From NCBI RefSeq assembly GCF_022965805.1, contig NC_133106.1:32353913-32417912 (forward strand): a stretch of 64,000 bases of DNA. The letters are read 5' to 3'. Positions within the stretch are counted from its first letter, which is position 1. Each line of letters begins with the position of its first letter. Below the pieces are notes generated by a model that saw only the letters and a list, made by a program, of their open reading frames with translations, searched no databases and was not told the origin of the DNA. This document shows positions 44,707 to 55,843 of this stretch, piece by piece. Both the position numbers and the translations under genes were made by a program. The DNA is from Primulina eburnea (Eukaryota; Streptophyta; Magnoliopsida; Lamiales; Gesneriaceae).

Positions 44707-47700
44707 AAGATTGGTGTAGGTTTAATACACCGATCTTGGACAGCAAATAAGAATGTTGCTCCCGACTCAAACCCTTCGTAAAGATGTCAGCAAGCTGTTC
44801 GGTAGTAGGAATATACTCAGTCTTGACCACACCGTTCTTGATCTTTTCTCTAATCAAATGACAATCTATTTCTATATGTTTGGTGCGTTCATGATATAGC
44901 GGATTCGCTGCAATATGAAGAGCTGCTTGATTATCACAATACAAAGTTGGTGTTGTGTCCAATGTTACTCCCATGTCTCTCAATAAACCGAGTATCCAAG
45001 TCACTTCACACGTGGTGCTCGCCATTGCTCGATACTCCGCTTCAGCGGACGATCGTGACACCGTATTTTGTTTCTTAGATTTCCAGGAGATCAAAGAATC
45101 TCCAAGCTTGACACAATACCCTGTAACTGAACGACGTGTCATTGGACACGCTGCCCAATCGGAATCACAATAAGCATGCAATGAGAAAGTGTTATTGGCT
45201 GACAGCATGATGCCTAAACCAGGGGCAGACTTTAGATAGCGTAGCACACGTAGAGCGGCATCCATATGTGACTTCTTTGGTGCATGCATAAACTGACTAA
45301 GCACTTGTACAGCATAACAAATGTCAGGTCTTGTAATGGTAAGGTAAATGAGCCTCCCAACCAATCTTTTATAAGCATTAGGATCGGATAGTAAGCCATC
45401 ATCAGAGTTACTGGTAGAGGTTTGCTGATTGAACTCGTCCAAAGCATAACTTGTGAGCTTTTTATGCTGTGCAACAGGGGTGTCACAAGTTTTAGCACCC
45501 ATCAAACCAGAATCAGCTAATAACTCTAACACATACTTGCGTTGGTTTAGATAAATCCCCTCCTTAGACCGAGCCACTTCAATGCCAAGGAAATAACGTA
45601 AATATCCAAGATCTTTAATATGAATATGAGAATGCAGGAACATCTTGAGGTCAGAAATAGCTTTCTCATCACTTCCAGTCACTACAATGTCATCCACATA
45701 TACCAACAATAAAGTGATATGCAAAGAGGTATGCTTGGTGAAAAGCGAATGATCATGGGGTGACTGTATAAAACCTGCCAATTTCATAACACTAGCAAAT
45801 TTAGTGTTCCATTGGCGTGAAGCCTGTTTGAGGCCATAAAGGGACTTGAGAAGTCGATAAACACGCTGCTCCCCTTGAAGAGAATGACCAGGTGGCATTT
45901 GCATATATACCTCTTCATCCAAATCACCTTGAAGGAATGCATTAGTCACATCCATTTGATAAAGAGGCCAATGCCTCGCAGCCGCAAGACCGATCAAACA
46001 TCGTAAAGTAACAATCTTAGCGGTAGGAGAAAAGGTGTCATGATAATCAACTCCTTCTTGTTGGGTGTAGCCTTTGGCTACAAGACGAGCCTTAAAACGA
46101 TCAACTGTTCCATCGGGGTGTCTCTTAATCTTATAAACCCACCGACAACCAATAGACCTCTTGCCAATCGGCAAGTGAACTAATTCCCAAGTATTATTGG
46201 ATTCCAATGCCGCTAATTCTAAATCCATAGCTGCCTTCCACCTTGGGTCTAAGACAGCCTCATGGTAAGAGTGAGGCTCTCGGTCAGCAGAAATGCACGC
46301 TAGGAAAGATTGATAAGGTCTAGAAAATTTTGTATAAGTAAGATATTGAGTGAGGGGATATTTGGAAGTGGCCAAATTACTATGAGATAATGTAGGACAA
46401 GAGTAATCTTTAGTCCAAACAGGAGGCACAGAAACTCGTGATGATCGTTTCTGAGGCTGGGAAACAGGAGGAATCGCATGAGGAACAGAATGCTGAGGCA
46501 GAGGATCAACAATATCAGAAGTAACAAGGGGTATATCTTCGACAAAATCTGGTTGAGGTGAAGGTAATTGAGAAGAATTATGTGGAGGGAAATTGGGCAA
46601 AAGTGGATCAGGAGTGGCGAAGGGAAAAATGTCTTCATGGAATATTACATCTCTTGACACAAAAAACTTCCTAGAATCCAAACTCATGACCTTGTATCCT
46701 TTTTGGGTGCTGGAATAACCCAAGAAAACACAAGGACTCGCGCGAGCAGAGAATTTATCCGTAAGGATCAATGAAGTGGCATAGCATAAACACCCAAAGA
46801 CACGAAGATGCTCAAAGGTTGGAGATTTATTGAACAACACTTCGTACGGTGTCTTATTTTTTACTAACGGACTAGGAGTACGATTAATGAGATAACAAGA
46901 GGTTAGGACACAATCTCCCCAGAATTTTAATGGTAATGAGGACTGAAAACGGAGGGCTCGAGCGATATTGAGTATATGTCTATGTTTTCGTTCAACAACT
47001 CCGTTTTGTTGTGGAGTGTAAGTACAAGAACTTTGATGTATTATACCCAAAGTATTGAACAATGAAGTGCATGCACTGTTGAAGAAATCACTTGCATTAT
47101 CAGTTCGAATGACTTTCACAAGGGCAGAAAATTGGGTGTGAACCATTTGGAAAAAATATTTAAGGATCTGCAGTACCTCATCCTTAAAACGCATAAGATA
47201 AACCCATGTTGCTTTGGAAAAATCATCCACTATTGTGAGAAAGTATCTCTCACCATGGTGTGTGGGGGTATGGAAAGGACCCCAAACATCAACATGTATT
47301 AAGGCAAAACAGCAAGAAGAATTCGAGGAACTTTTGGAAGGAAATGCAATTCTGGTTTGCTTAGACATGGGACAAACAGAACAGTGAGGTAGAGTCATAG
47401 AATTTGGTATAAAGGGAAGCATTTGCATTCGAGATATAGACATGTGTCCCAAACGTTTGTGCCAAACAAAATGATCATTAGACACCTTAACCACATAGTG
47501 TTTTTGACCAACAGTGTTATTACAAATGGAATTATGAAATGGAACAGAATGTACTAGACCGGAGCTAGAGCTTGAGAAGGATCTTGTGTCAAGATGATAG
47601 AGTCCATTGGATTCTTTACCAATCCCCATTAATCTCCCAGTCTTGAGGTCCTGAAAGAGGCAAAAATGGGGATAAAGCGTAACAAAACAATTGTGATCTT

Positions 47701-49018
47701 TGGTAAATTTTGATATTGAAAGTAGGTTGAAGTTGAAATCTGGCATGTGCAATACATGGTCTAGGGTGATGGAATCAGTGAACAAAATAGACCCTATCCT
47801 ATTGACACGAGCCTTGGTACCATTGGGTAGTCTTACAGACCTAGGAGAAGTTGCTACAGATTTAGAGTTTAGCAGCATATTCGAGTTTCCAACCATATGT
47901 TCATTAGCACCACTGTCAATAATCCAATGTGATGAAGAGTTAGTGGTAGCAGAGATACCTGCCATGTTCACAACCGGTTCTGCTACTGAAGGAGCCGAAT
48001 GAGTCCCCAGCATTTTCAAGATCTCGGCATACTGAGCAGGGGTGAAGACTGAAGTAGCTGCAGCATTGAAATTTTCTGTGTTGGGCAGAGTAGTAGGCTC
48101 AACTTTTGTTATATCAGTCAAGTTAGCATATGGCTTTTGATTTCTGGAATTATCCTTATATGCTCTGGCAGGTTGTCCTCCTTTTTTATTATTACTAACT
48201 TTGTACAACTTGTGGCCCGGAGGATATCCAACAAGTTTGTAACAAAAATCTTTGGTGTGACCATTGCAGTGACAATAATCGCAAGTGAAAATATCCTTCC
48301 TTTGGTTGCCAAACTTGCCTTGTGCAGAGAAGAAAACTGTCGATGGTTCCTCCACAACAGAGAGTGATCTATGTGACTCCTCTTGAGAGATGATAGAAAA
48401 TGCTTGACCAACTGAGGGCAAAGGACTCATCATTAAGACTTGACTTCGAATTTGTGCATAACTGTCATTGAGCCCCATAAAAAATTGCAGAAGTTTTTGC
48501 TGCTGATCATGAGCAATATATTGTCGTGCTGTATCACATTCACACGAAGGCAGGATAACTAATGAGGAGTACTCATCCCATAATTGTTTCATCTTACAAT
48601 AATAACTTGACACAGTGGTATTAGCTTGCGTCAGTCTCCCAATTTCACGATGGAGGGCAAAAATTCTTGAACCATTGACCTTATCAAATTGATCTTTGAG
48701 ATCAGACCAAACAACGGAAGCATCCAATGCATCGACAATTCCCCCAAATATTTCCTTCGAAACTGAATTCATAATCCACGACAACACCAAAGCATTGCAT
48801 CTATCCCACTGATGGAAGGTTGGGTGATCAAGGAGAGGCCTTTTATACGTTCCATCAATAAATCCAGTCTTATTTTTTGCACGTAATGCAATGAGCATTG
48901 CTCGACTCCACACTCCGTAATTGTCAATGCCACTCAAATGATCAGTAACGAGACACATACCAGGAGTATCGGATGGATGAATGTAGAGTGGATCATTGAA
49001 TCCAATATTAGTCGCCAT
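44705..49018 (-). CDS. Copia gag-pol polyprotein, intact
   Basis: A single 1437-codon frame from ATG 49018. Order of parts: gag (~20-240); CCHC zinc knuckle C246, C249, H254, C259; aspartic protease motif DSG at 368-370; integrase zinc site H520, H525, C546, C549; integrase catalytic D577, D640, E676 (VERKHR). Reverse transcriptase follows with QMDVTNAF (D1023) and YVDD (1107-1110), then RNase H with D1285, E1326 and D1362. This integrase-before-RT order defines Copia. It encodes particle formation, processing, reverse transcription and integration. All key residues are present, with no stops or frameshifts. The ATG lies 112 bp inside the primer-binding site. Confidence 0.97.
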   Translation of the reverse strand: MATNIGFNDPLYIHPSDTPGMCLVTDHLSGIDNYGVWSRAMLIALRAKNKTGFIDGTYKRPLLDHPTFHQWDRCNALVLSWIMNSVSKEIFGGIVDALDASVVWSDLKDQFDKVNGSRIFALHREIGRLTQANTTVSSYYCKMKQLWDEYSSLVILPSCECDTARQYIAHDQQQKLLQFFMGLNDSYAQIRSQVLMMSPLPSVGQAFSIISQEESHRSLSVVEEPSTVFFSAQGKFGNQRKDIFTCDYCHCNGHTKDFCYKLVGYPPGHKLYKVSNNKKGGQPARAYKDNSRNQKPYANLTDITKVEPTTLPNTENFNAAATSVFTPAQYAEILKMLGTHSAPSVAEPVVNMAGISATTNSSSHWIIDSGANEHMVGNSNMLLNSKSVATSPRSVRLPNGTKARVNRIGSILFTDSITLDHVLHMPDFNFNLLSISKFTKDHNCFVTLYPHFCLFQDLKTGRLMGIGKESNGLYHLDTRSFSSSSSGLVHSVPFHNSICNNTVGQKHYVVKVSNDHFVWHKRLGHMSISRMQMLPFIPNSMTLPHCSVCPMSKQTRIAFPSKSSSNSSCCFALIHVDVWGPFHTPTHHGERYFLTIVDDFSKATWVYLMRFKDEVLQILKYFFQMVHTQFSALVKVIRTDNASDFFNSACTSLFNTLGIIHQSSCTYTPQQNGVVERKHRHILNIARALRFQSSLPLKFWGDCVLTSCYLINRTPSPLVKNKTPYEVLFNKSPTFEHLRVFGCLCYATSLILTDKFSARASPCVFLGYSSTQKGYKVMSLDSRKFFVSRDVIFHEDIFPFATPDPLLPNFPPHNSSQLPSPQPDFVEDIPLVTSDIVDPLPQHSVPHAIPPVSQPQKRSSRVSVPPVWTKDYSCPTLSHSNLATSKYPLTQYLTYTKFSRPYQSFLACISADREPHSYHEAVLDPRWKAAMDLELAALESNNTWELVHLPIGKRSIGCRWVYKIKRHPDGTVDRFKARLVAKGYTQQEGVDYHDTFSPTAKIVTLRCLIGLAAARHWPLYQMDVTNAFLQGDLDEEVYMQMPPGHSLQGEQRVYRLLKSLYGLKQASRQWNTKFASVMKLAGFIQSPHDHSLFTKHTSLHITLLLVYVDDIVVTGSDEKAISDLKMFLHSHIHIKDLGYLRYFLGIEVARSKEGIYLNQRKYVLELLADSGLMGAKTCDTPVAQHKKLTSYALDEFNQQTSTSNSDDGLLSDPNAYKRLVGRLIYLTITRPDICYAVQVLSQFMHAPKKSHMDAALRVLRYLKSAPGLGIMLSANNTFSLHAYCDSDWAACPMTRRSVTGYCVKLGDSLISWKSKKQNTVSRSSAEAEYRAMASTTCEVTWILGLLRDMGVTLDTTPTLYCDNQAALHIAANPLYHERTKHIEIDCHLIREKIKNGVVKTEYIPTTEQLADIFTKGLSREQHSYLLSKIGVLNLHQS

Positions 49019-49130
49019 GTCAAAAAAAATCTCGATCGAAGCTTCCAGTAAAACAATTGGAGTTGTTTATGCACAAATCTTCACACCTGGACTGAGGCGA
49101 AGCAAAAATTGTAAAATTGAAGGATGATCG

Positions 49131-49145
49131 ATTGCTCTGATACCA
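49131..49145 (-). other. Primer-binding site (initiator-Met tRNA)
   Basis: The minus strand reads TGGTATCAGAGCAAT immediately inside the 5' LTR. This is the classic plant Copia site complementary to the initiator methionine tRNA 3' end. Confidence 0.9.
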
Positions 49146-49347
49146 TGTTAAAGCATGAAACTTATGCGGAAGAAAAAGGAAAACTCCATTGCCGAACTTC
49201 CAGAAGGAAGAGAATTTTATATCGTAAGAAAAGGAGGGAAAATTGTTAACCGACTAAAAGTGAGATTTACAAGTATTTATACTACTCTAAAGAAGTAAAA
49301 GCGTATTTGTCTAAAACGTGTTTACACATTTCTTTTAACTCTCAACA
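49146..49347 (-). repeat. 5' LTR of the Copia element
   Basis: 202 bp, identical to the other LTR. It would carry the element's promoter. Confidence 0.96.
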
Positions 49348-49385
49348 GTTGTATCCTGCCGGAGCTATGGACACTATTTTTTATA

Positions 49386-49566
49386 GGCAAAAACTTGTGT
49401 TAAACGATCTTACGGGTCGTATTGTGTGAGACGGATCTCTTATTTGAATCATCCATGAAAGTATATATTTTTTATGCTAAGAGTAATAATTTTTATTGTG
49501 AATATCGGTAGGATTGATCTGTCTCACGTATAAAGATTCGTGAGACCGTTTTATAAAAATCTACTC
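49386..49566 (-). mobile_element. Foldback MITE, GAGACNGTCTC family
   Basis: 181 bp with exact 9-bp flanks TTTTTTATA (49377-49385 and 49567-49575). Its arms are eroded at several positions (GTTAAACGATCTTACGG), yet the duplication is intact. Confidence 0.85.
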
Positions 49567-50984
49567 TTTTTTATATTAAAGAAATATTTTTTTCGGTTTC
49601 TTTTAGGACTCTGTTTTTGTTTTTGTTTTTTTTTTTTTTTATATATATATCAATTGTTTCTTTTAGGACTTACACTCATTTACCTTAATACAATATATTT
49701 GATATAACCTACAAAAAACGGGAGTTGGTGTTGAAATTCATTAATTTACAAGATAAATCATATTGTTTAACCGACCAATAATTAAAAAAATTAAAATAAA
49801 ATATTTAATTTAAAAATGTTAGGTAATTTTTCTTTCATTTGTACTCCTTTTATTTTTTCAAAAAAATTCTTTATTTAAATATCTGTTGGTTTATTAATAA
49901 AAAATGTATTTGTATCAGTTTATTTTATTTTTTGCTAATCATATGACTAATGAAAAATAATAATCATAGTTGGGATTTTGATAATAATAATTTGAATATG
50001 CAAAATTCTTTAATTTTTTGTACGCAAAATTCTTGAACTATTGTTCTTTTTAATTTATATTTTTAAAAAATCATTATTTATTTAAATATATGTATGTTTT
50101 AGTTTTTAAAAAGTAAGGGAGACATGCATGTCTGCTTGTCTATTTTTTTAATTATTCTACTAGTATTGTGATTAATAAAAAATAATAATGATATTTGGAA
50201 TATAATAAATTGAAATATGAAAAATTCTTGAATTTTTGTACGTAAAATTCTTTAATTTGTACTCTTTTTTTGCAAAAATTCAATTAACTATTTATTTAAA
50301 TATGCATTGACTTATTTTTCGGAAAAATAAAAGTAGGTGTGTATGTGTTTGTCACCTTATTGTTTTTCATTACACTAGTAATATGATTAATAAAAGTAAG
50401 AATGATATTTTGAATAATAATGATAACAATAAATGGACAGATTATTATTACACAAAATATTATTATATATATTTTTATCAATCATATTATTAAAAATAAA
50501 ATATCAAAAATCGTTTGACCGACACACGAACACCTTTTGTTTTTTCAAAAACTAAATCAAAGCATATTAAATAAATAAAATAATTTTTTTTTCAGAAAAA
50601 TATAAAAAAAAGTGTAACTTTCTAAAGAAAAATTACCTAACATTATAAAGTAAAAATAAAATAAAAAATGATTGACCGGCTCACCAATTTATTTTCTCTC
50701 GTTCGTTTTTGTGCGAACTAAGAGAGCTTGTCCTAACACCTTAGAATTTAAATTTCTCGTAGTTCGCAGTGTTGGGATATAAAAATTGTTTTTATTAGGA
50801 AAACGATCGAATCGTGTTGATTGATATTTATATTTTAAAATATTGTTGATAGGTAATGACTCAATTTAATTATTCAATTTATTATTAAGGCTCAAATTAA
50901 TTATAAATGTCATGTCCGCTATACAGTCAAAAAAATATATAAATAATAGATGATTCTCATTAGTTAGGGGAGACGAGTAATGTG
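49567..50984. other. AT-rich intergenic DNA
   Basis: No gene. A diverged tandem duplication is suggested by three passages of the type TTTGTACGYAAAATTCTTKAA followed by TTTTTTCAAAAA and ATTTATTTAAATAT, near 49850, 50010 and 50235. Confidence 0.5.
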
Positions 50985-50992
50985 ACCAGGTG

Positions 50993-51289
50993 CAGGGGCG
51001 GATTTAGTGTAGGACGAACGGGAGCCACGACCCCCCCAAAAAATTTGAAAAAAAAAATTAGTATATAGCGACGGGTTTAACCAAACCGTCGCCGATCTAG
51101 ATCTGCGACGGTTATTGTAAAAACCGTCGCTATATTGCGACGATTTTTGTCAAAACCGTACGTTGTTAAGAAACGTACTGTTGATGTTTTGTTCAATGTA
51201 ACCCGTAGAATTTTTGTCTTTTCCCTTTTAAATTTTTGTTTGTCTTTTGTAAGCGGCCCCCCAGTGTCGAAATCATATATCCGCCCCTG
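50993..51289. mobile_element. Non-autonomous hAT MITE with CAGGGGCGGAT ends
   Basis: 297 bp with inverted ends CAGGGGCGGAT / ATCCGCCCCTG and an exact 8-bp duplication ACCAGGTG (50985-50992 and 51290-51297). A segment at about 51063-51165 holds alternating CCGTCGC and GCGACGG motifs like those in the CACTA element. No coding capacity. Confidence 0.87.
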
Positions 51290-51553
51290 ACCAGGTGCAA
51301 TGTTTCCATTTTTCTTTTAAAATAAAATTTTGCGTTAGTTGGAGTTTGAATACTTTTCATGATAATGACGTTGTATTATTTGTTAATATGGATTATTATA
51401 TTAGAATAATAAATTTATATAAAGTAAGGGATATTATTATTTAAGGAAACGTTCCAGCTTGAGATATAGCTACTGATCTACTTCAATTAATCAAACAGTC
51501 CTATTTTGATTTCAATTCAAGCGGCCTTCTTATATTTCTAGCCTATATACCTA

Positions 51554-51735
51554 GACAAAAAGTTGTGTGAGACGGTTTCACGAGTCGTATTTTATGAGAC
51601 ATATCTCTTATTTAGGTCATCTATAAAAAAATATTACTTTTTATGCTAAGAATATTACTTTTATTGTGAATATCAGTAGGGTTGATCAGTTTCACAGATA
51701 AAGATTCGTGAGACCGTCTCACAAGAGACCTACTT
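51554..51735 (-). mobile_element. Foldback MITE, GAGACNGTCTC family
   Basis: 182 bp, GACAAAAAGTTGTGTGAGAC to GAGACCTACTT, with exact 9-bp flanks ATATACCTA (51545-51553 and 51736-51744). Confidence 0.88.
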
Positions 51736-51744
51736 ATATACCTA

Positions 51745-53018
51745 ACGGTTAAATTATTCCGTGCCGAATTGCAATTTTGGTTTAATGTATTTGTTTTTTT
51801 TTTTTTATGATTTTGACACTTTAAATTGTCATATTTCGATTTTAAATCCGTAAATCTTGGTTTATTAATATTGTTTGTATCGCTGATGTGAAATCGATAA
51901 AAATTGACTTACCAACGATTCGTCATTGCTACTACATGAAGAGTATCTATAAAATAATTAAATCGCGAACAATTTAAATATACATAAGGAGCTAACATCT
52001 AATCTTGAAATGACCTAAATTATAAAATAAAAAGAGGAATATATACAAAGAAAAATGAAATCTTCATATTATTTATTGAATAATGGACGTAATTATCAAA
52101 TGGAAATGTGACATATTTCTCAATATTTTATCATTAAAATTGAATCAGATTAATTAAACTCGGAATCTTCTACTTCCAACTTCATAACATAATCAAAAAA
52201 AAAAATTTATTATTCAAACAAATATTAGGTCTTTGAACTTCGCCGAAATAATTTAAAATTCATGTTTTGTTAGTGCTAAATAATGATAATAAAGGGGAGA
52301 AATCGGCAGCCGACGCCATCATTTATACACTTTTTGTCACTTTCCTTCCACGAGGCGTGGAGACCTTTGGCTTTTGTGGGGGAGGCAACATACGTAATGG
52401 GACCATTGATGTTGAAGCATCGACTCGGCGGAGTCATTACCCCCTCGTATTTGCTAGTTACATCTCTCGTCATGTGCGCAAATTAATTGTAGCATACGCA
52501 CACGAAGATGCAAGTGTCAAATTCATTGAATTATACAAGGTAAGTGGACAAAAGAAAATCGGGAAATTGGCCTTCAGTTCCTAGCCGTTGATTTTTTTTG
52601 TGTTCAATCTCTGGGTACTTTTTTAGTACCACATTTCTACATGAAGTGTACCACATTTTGTATGGCATAGTACTACAATTTTGTGGGTAGGGAGTGAACC
52701 CAAAGAAATGTTTTGATTGAGAATTTTTCACCAACTTCCCCGAAGAAAAATCGAGTTTTAATTATGATTTATTTTTGTGTGTCAAGATATGTTTTTTTTT
52801 TCCTTTTCTTCAGCAACTTTTCATTGATATTTTTTGTGAATTACCACTCGAACTGTAATCCAAGCTTGTTATAAATTTTTCAGGTGTCGGGTTTGAAGAA
52901 AATGAATCTAGATATATAGAAAACGAACTATAAAGAATAAATTATGAAATATATATAGATGATATTGATCCATTAATTAACGATAGAAATGATATAATTA
53001 AATCAATATCAGATATAA
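51745..53018. other. Intergenic DNA with an unassigned coding-like island
   Basis: Only about 52280-52550 stands out: it is GC-richer than its surroundings, with open frames in two phases. A good splice-donor-like AAG/GTAAGTGG follows at about 52540. One frame reads GEATYVMGPLMLKHRLGG, the other TFGFCGGGNIRNGTIDVE; neither matches a family I can name. It may be a gene fragment. The rest is AT-rich. Confidence 0.35.
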
Positions 53019-53179
53019 GAGTATGTCTCTTGTGAGACGGTCTCACGAATCTTTATCCATGAAACGGATCAATCATACCGATATTCACAATAAAAAGTAA
53101 TATTTTTTTATGGATGACCAAAATAAGATATACGTCTAACAAAAAACTTACGTGAGACCGTTTCACGTAAGTTTTTGCC
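53019..53179 (+). mobile_element. Foldback MITE, GAGACNGTCTC family
   Basis: 161 bp from GAGTATGTCTCTTGTGAGAC to AGTTTTTGCC. The flanking duplication is eroded. A short internal deletion relative to the 182-bp copies is visible before ATATTTTTTTATGG. Confidence 0.8.
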
Positions 53180-53570
53180 GAGATTTATAATTAAATATGA
53201 AATGTTAGCATACGTATAAATGCACCTGCCATACAAAGTCTTCCTTTGTCCGATTCTTACATTCAGCCTCTGAGCTGATAATGTTTGGTTGGTAGCAAAG
53301 GTTAGACATCGGTTAGGGGAAACATTTTCTGGATTCCAGCTAAGTGAAAGTGCGTTGAGTCGTTTGTGATTACATGTTTTGTTTCAATCTCTGTAATTTT
53401 TAGCTACAAATTAGAAGATTTTTTCCTAATGATTTAAAATTATTTTTTTGAGATTTTTTATTTTTAAAAAACTTATGATATTCTACAATTTGCCTCAATT
53501 TTTATGAATATTTTTGGAGATTATTAGAATGTGAAATTTTATTTATATACCTGTTTTCAAGAGTTTCGAA

Positions 53571-54075
53571 TAGGGGTGTTCAAACTTCGGAAAAGAAAAA
53601 ACCGAAAATCCAAACCGAAAAAACCGAACACCGAACCGAAAGTCGAATTTTGTAATTCAAATATAAATATTAAAATCGAAATTTATTTGGTTCGGTTTCG
53701 GATTATATATGTCAAAACCGAAAAAACCGAAATTTCATTAAATTAATAATTTTTTTAAATTTTTATTTATATTATATATTTTGATATGATATTTAGTGAA
53801 TGAAAAACCATTTTGAACAATTTTTAGTTGATTGTTGTTTGTTTAATTAATTTAGACCTTATATTTAAATATTTTACTAAGAAAACATATAGAAAGTTAA
53901 CATATTATATTTTATAATATATTTATATTATTAATTTAAATAATTATACCAAAACCGAAATAACCGAACCGAACCGAAGAAAAATGGTTCGGATTAGGAT
54001 TATATATTTCTAAAACCGAAAAAACCGAAATAAAAAACCGAAAACCGAACCGAACCGACCGATGAACGCTCCTAA
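53571..54075. mobile_element. Non-autonomous hAT element with ACCGAA repeats
   Basis: Ends TAGGGGTGTTCA and, inverted, TAGGAGCGTTCA. Flanks GTTTCGAA / CTTTCGAA differ at one of eight positions. Subterminal ACCGAACCGAA repeats are concentrated at both ends, as in other small plant hAT families. No coding capacity. Confidence 0.7.
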
Positions 54076-54456
54076 CTTTCGAATGTAATTCATAAAATAT
54101 AAATAATATTTTATGACATCATTTATTTATTTTTAAATATTTCATAGTTTTTACAATTTACATCACCGGCGAGTTTTAACATATTTTGTGTATTTGTAAA
54201 AATTCTCACTTGTTTTTTTAAAATTTTTTATTAATCTTACATAAATTTTCAACCATTCATATTATAACAAGATAAATTAATTTTGATACATAATATTCAA
54301 AATATATTAATAATTATATAAATATTTTGTTGATGATATTTGCACCCAAATTTAGATAATTGAAAGAGAAAAATATTATATAAGAGTTGAAGATATTGTT
54401 GTCATTATAATAAAAATTAAGTTTTGAAATAATTTTTATCTTAACAATCAAACTTT

Positions 54457-55840
54457 CAATATGCCAAAAATCACTTTTTACTTCAGATAATATCTGAAGT
54501 AATAGGGTACTTAAGTGCCGAAGTATATGGACGTGAAGTAATAGATGTACCTTTTACTTCGCATAATACTCGAAGTTGTAGTATTGAAAATACCGAAGTC
54601 TTTTGGCCGATTTTGGGAGAAAAACCGGTCCAAAATTGGACCGGTGTCGAAGTAATAAATGTGTTTTACTTCATCGATTACAGTGAATAATGAAGTAGTA
54701 TATCATATAACTTCCTCTTAATTATTATTTAGCGACGGAATTCATGTTCAAAACCGTCGCTATTTTGCGACAGAATTCATGTTCAAAACCGTCGCTATTT
54801 TGCGACAGAAGTAATGTTAAATACCGTCGCTAGTGTGCGACGGAATTGATATCAAAAACCGTCGCTACTTAGCGACGGGGTTCATATGAGTTCCGTCGCT
54901 AATATGTTAGGTAAATTAAACAAAAATTTAATAAATCTGTGTTATGAATTGGTGCGGTAAAATATAAAAAATTTAATAAATCTGTGTTATAATTGGTACA
55001 ATCGTGTAAAAGATAAAAATTTTAAGTATCGTAAAGTGGTAAAATCGTGTAAGAAATAAAAATTTTAAGTGTTGTGAAATTGTAAAATCGTGTAAGTGAT
55101 AAAAATTTTAAGTGTTGTGAAGTTGTAAAATTGTGTAAGTGAAAAAAAATTTTAATTGTTGTGAAGTGAAGTGGAAGAAATTGGAGAGAATTTGTATGTA
55201 TTTATAGAGAGTGATGGAAGAAAATAGAGGGAAAAAGAGGGGGGATTGAATTTTTTTGAAAATGGCAACGGTTTTAGTAAAAACCGTCGCAACATTTTAA
55301 ATCGGCGACGGTTAAAATGGAGGGAAATATATCCGGGGTGGAATTTTTTTGAAAATGACGACGGTGTTCTTTTAACCGTCGCCAAATTTGTAATCGGCGA
55401 CGGTTGACTTTAACCTGTCGCTACTTTTAGCGACGGTCAAATAACAACCGTCGCTAAATATAGCGACAGTTTTTAAAAAACAGTCGCTAGTTTTAAATAT
55501 GCGACGGGTGTTATTTGACCGTCGCTAAAATTAGCGACGGGTTAAATTAAACCGTCGCCGATTTAAAATTTGACGACGGTTTAAACAATCCGTCGCATGT
55601 TTTAATCTTTTTACTTCCCTCAGTCTTATTTTCATTATTTTTTACTTCATCAAAATTGATATGCCGAAGTAAAATATATAAAAAAAATACAGTGAAGCCC
55701 GTGTTTTTAAACATCCGAAGTAAAATATATTATTTTGCTTCGCTTGTGTTATTAATGAAGTTATTGGTAATATATTACTTCGTAATTTATATTTGCCGAA
55801 GTAACGTCTGGCGAAGTAAAATGTCATTTTTCACATAGTG
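54457..55840. mobile_element. Non-autonomous CACTA (EnSpm) element
   Basis: The right end, read inverted, is CACTATGTGAAAAATGACAT. The left end CAATATGCCAAAAATCAC is a diverged match, and both are followed by TTTTACTTC. A 3-bp duplication TTT flanks the element (54454-54456 and 55841-55843), as CACTA elements produce. The interior has no transposase. Instead, at least 15 CCGTCGCTA/TAGCGACGG motifs in both orientations and paired ACTTCG/CGAAGT motifs can form long hairpins. These are probably subterminal transposase-binding repeats. About 100 bp near the right end is homologous to the 259-bp tandem unit at 19444-20318. Confidence 0.8.
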
Positions 55841-55843
55841 TTT

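Larger units (their letters stand above)
44496..49347 (-). mobile_element. Complete Ty1/Copia LTR retrotransposon
   Basis: 4,852 bp with a 5-bp target duplication GTTGT (44491-44495 and 49348-49352). The LTRs are 202 bp each (44496-44697 and 49146-49347), start TGTTAAAG, end CTCAACA and appear identical base for base. Internal parts are complete: primer-binding site, one long gag-pol frame, polypurine tract. Identical LTRs plus an intact frame indicate a very recent insertion. Confidence 0.97.

Noticed and set aside
47700..48002. Plus-strand 100-codon frame inside the Copia element
   Set aside because: Antisense shadow of gag-pol; no known plant gene matches.
55152..55385. 77-codon minus-strand frame in the CACTA element
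   Set aside because: It lies in inverted-repeat DNA of a non-autonomous element and has no domain.
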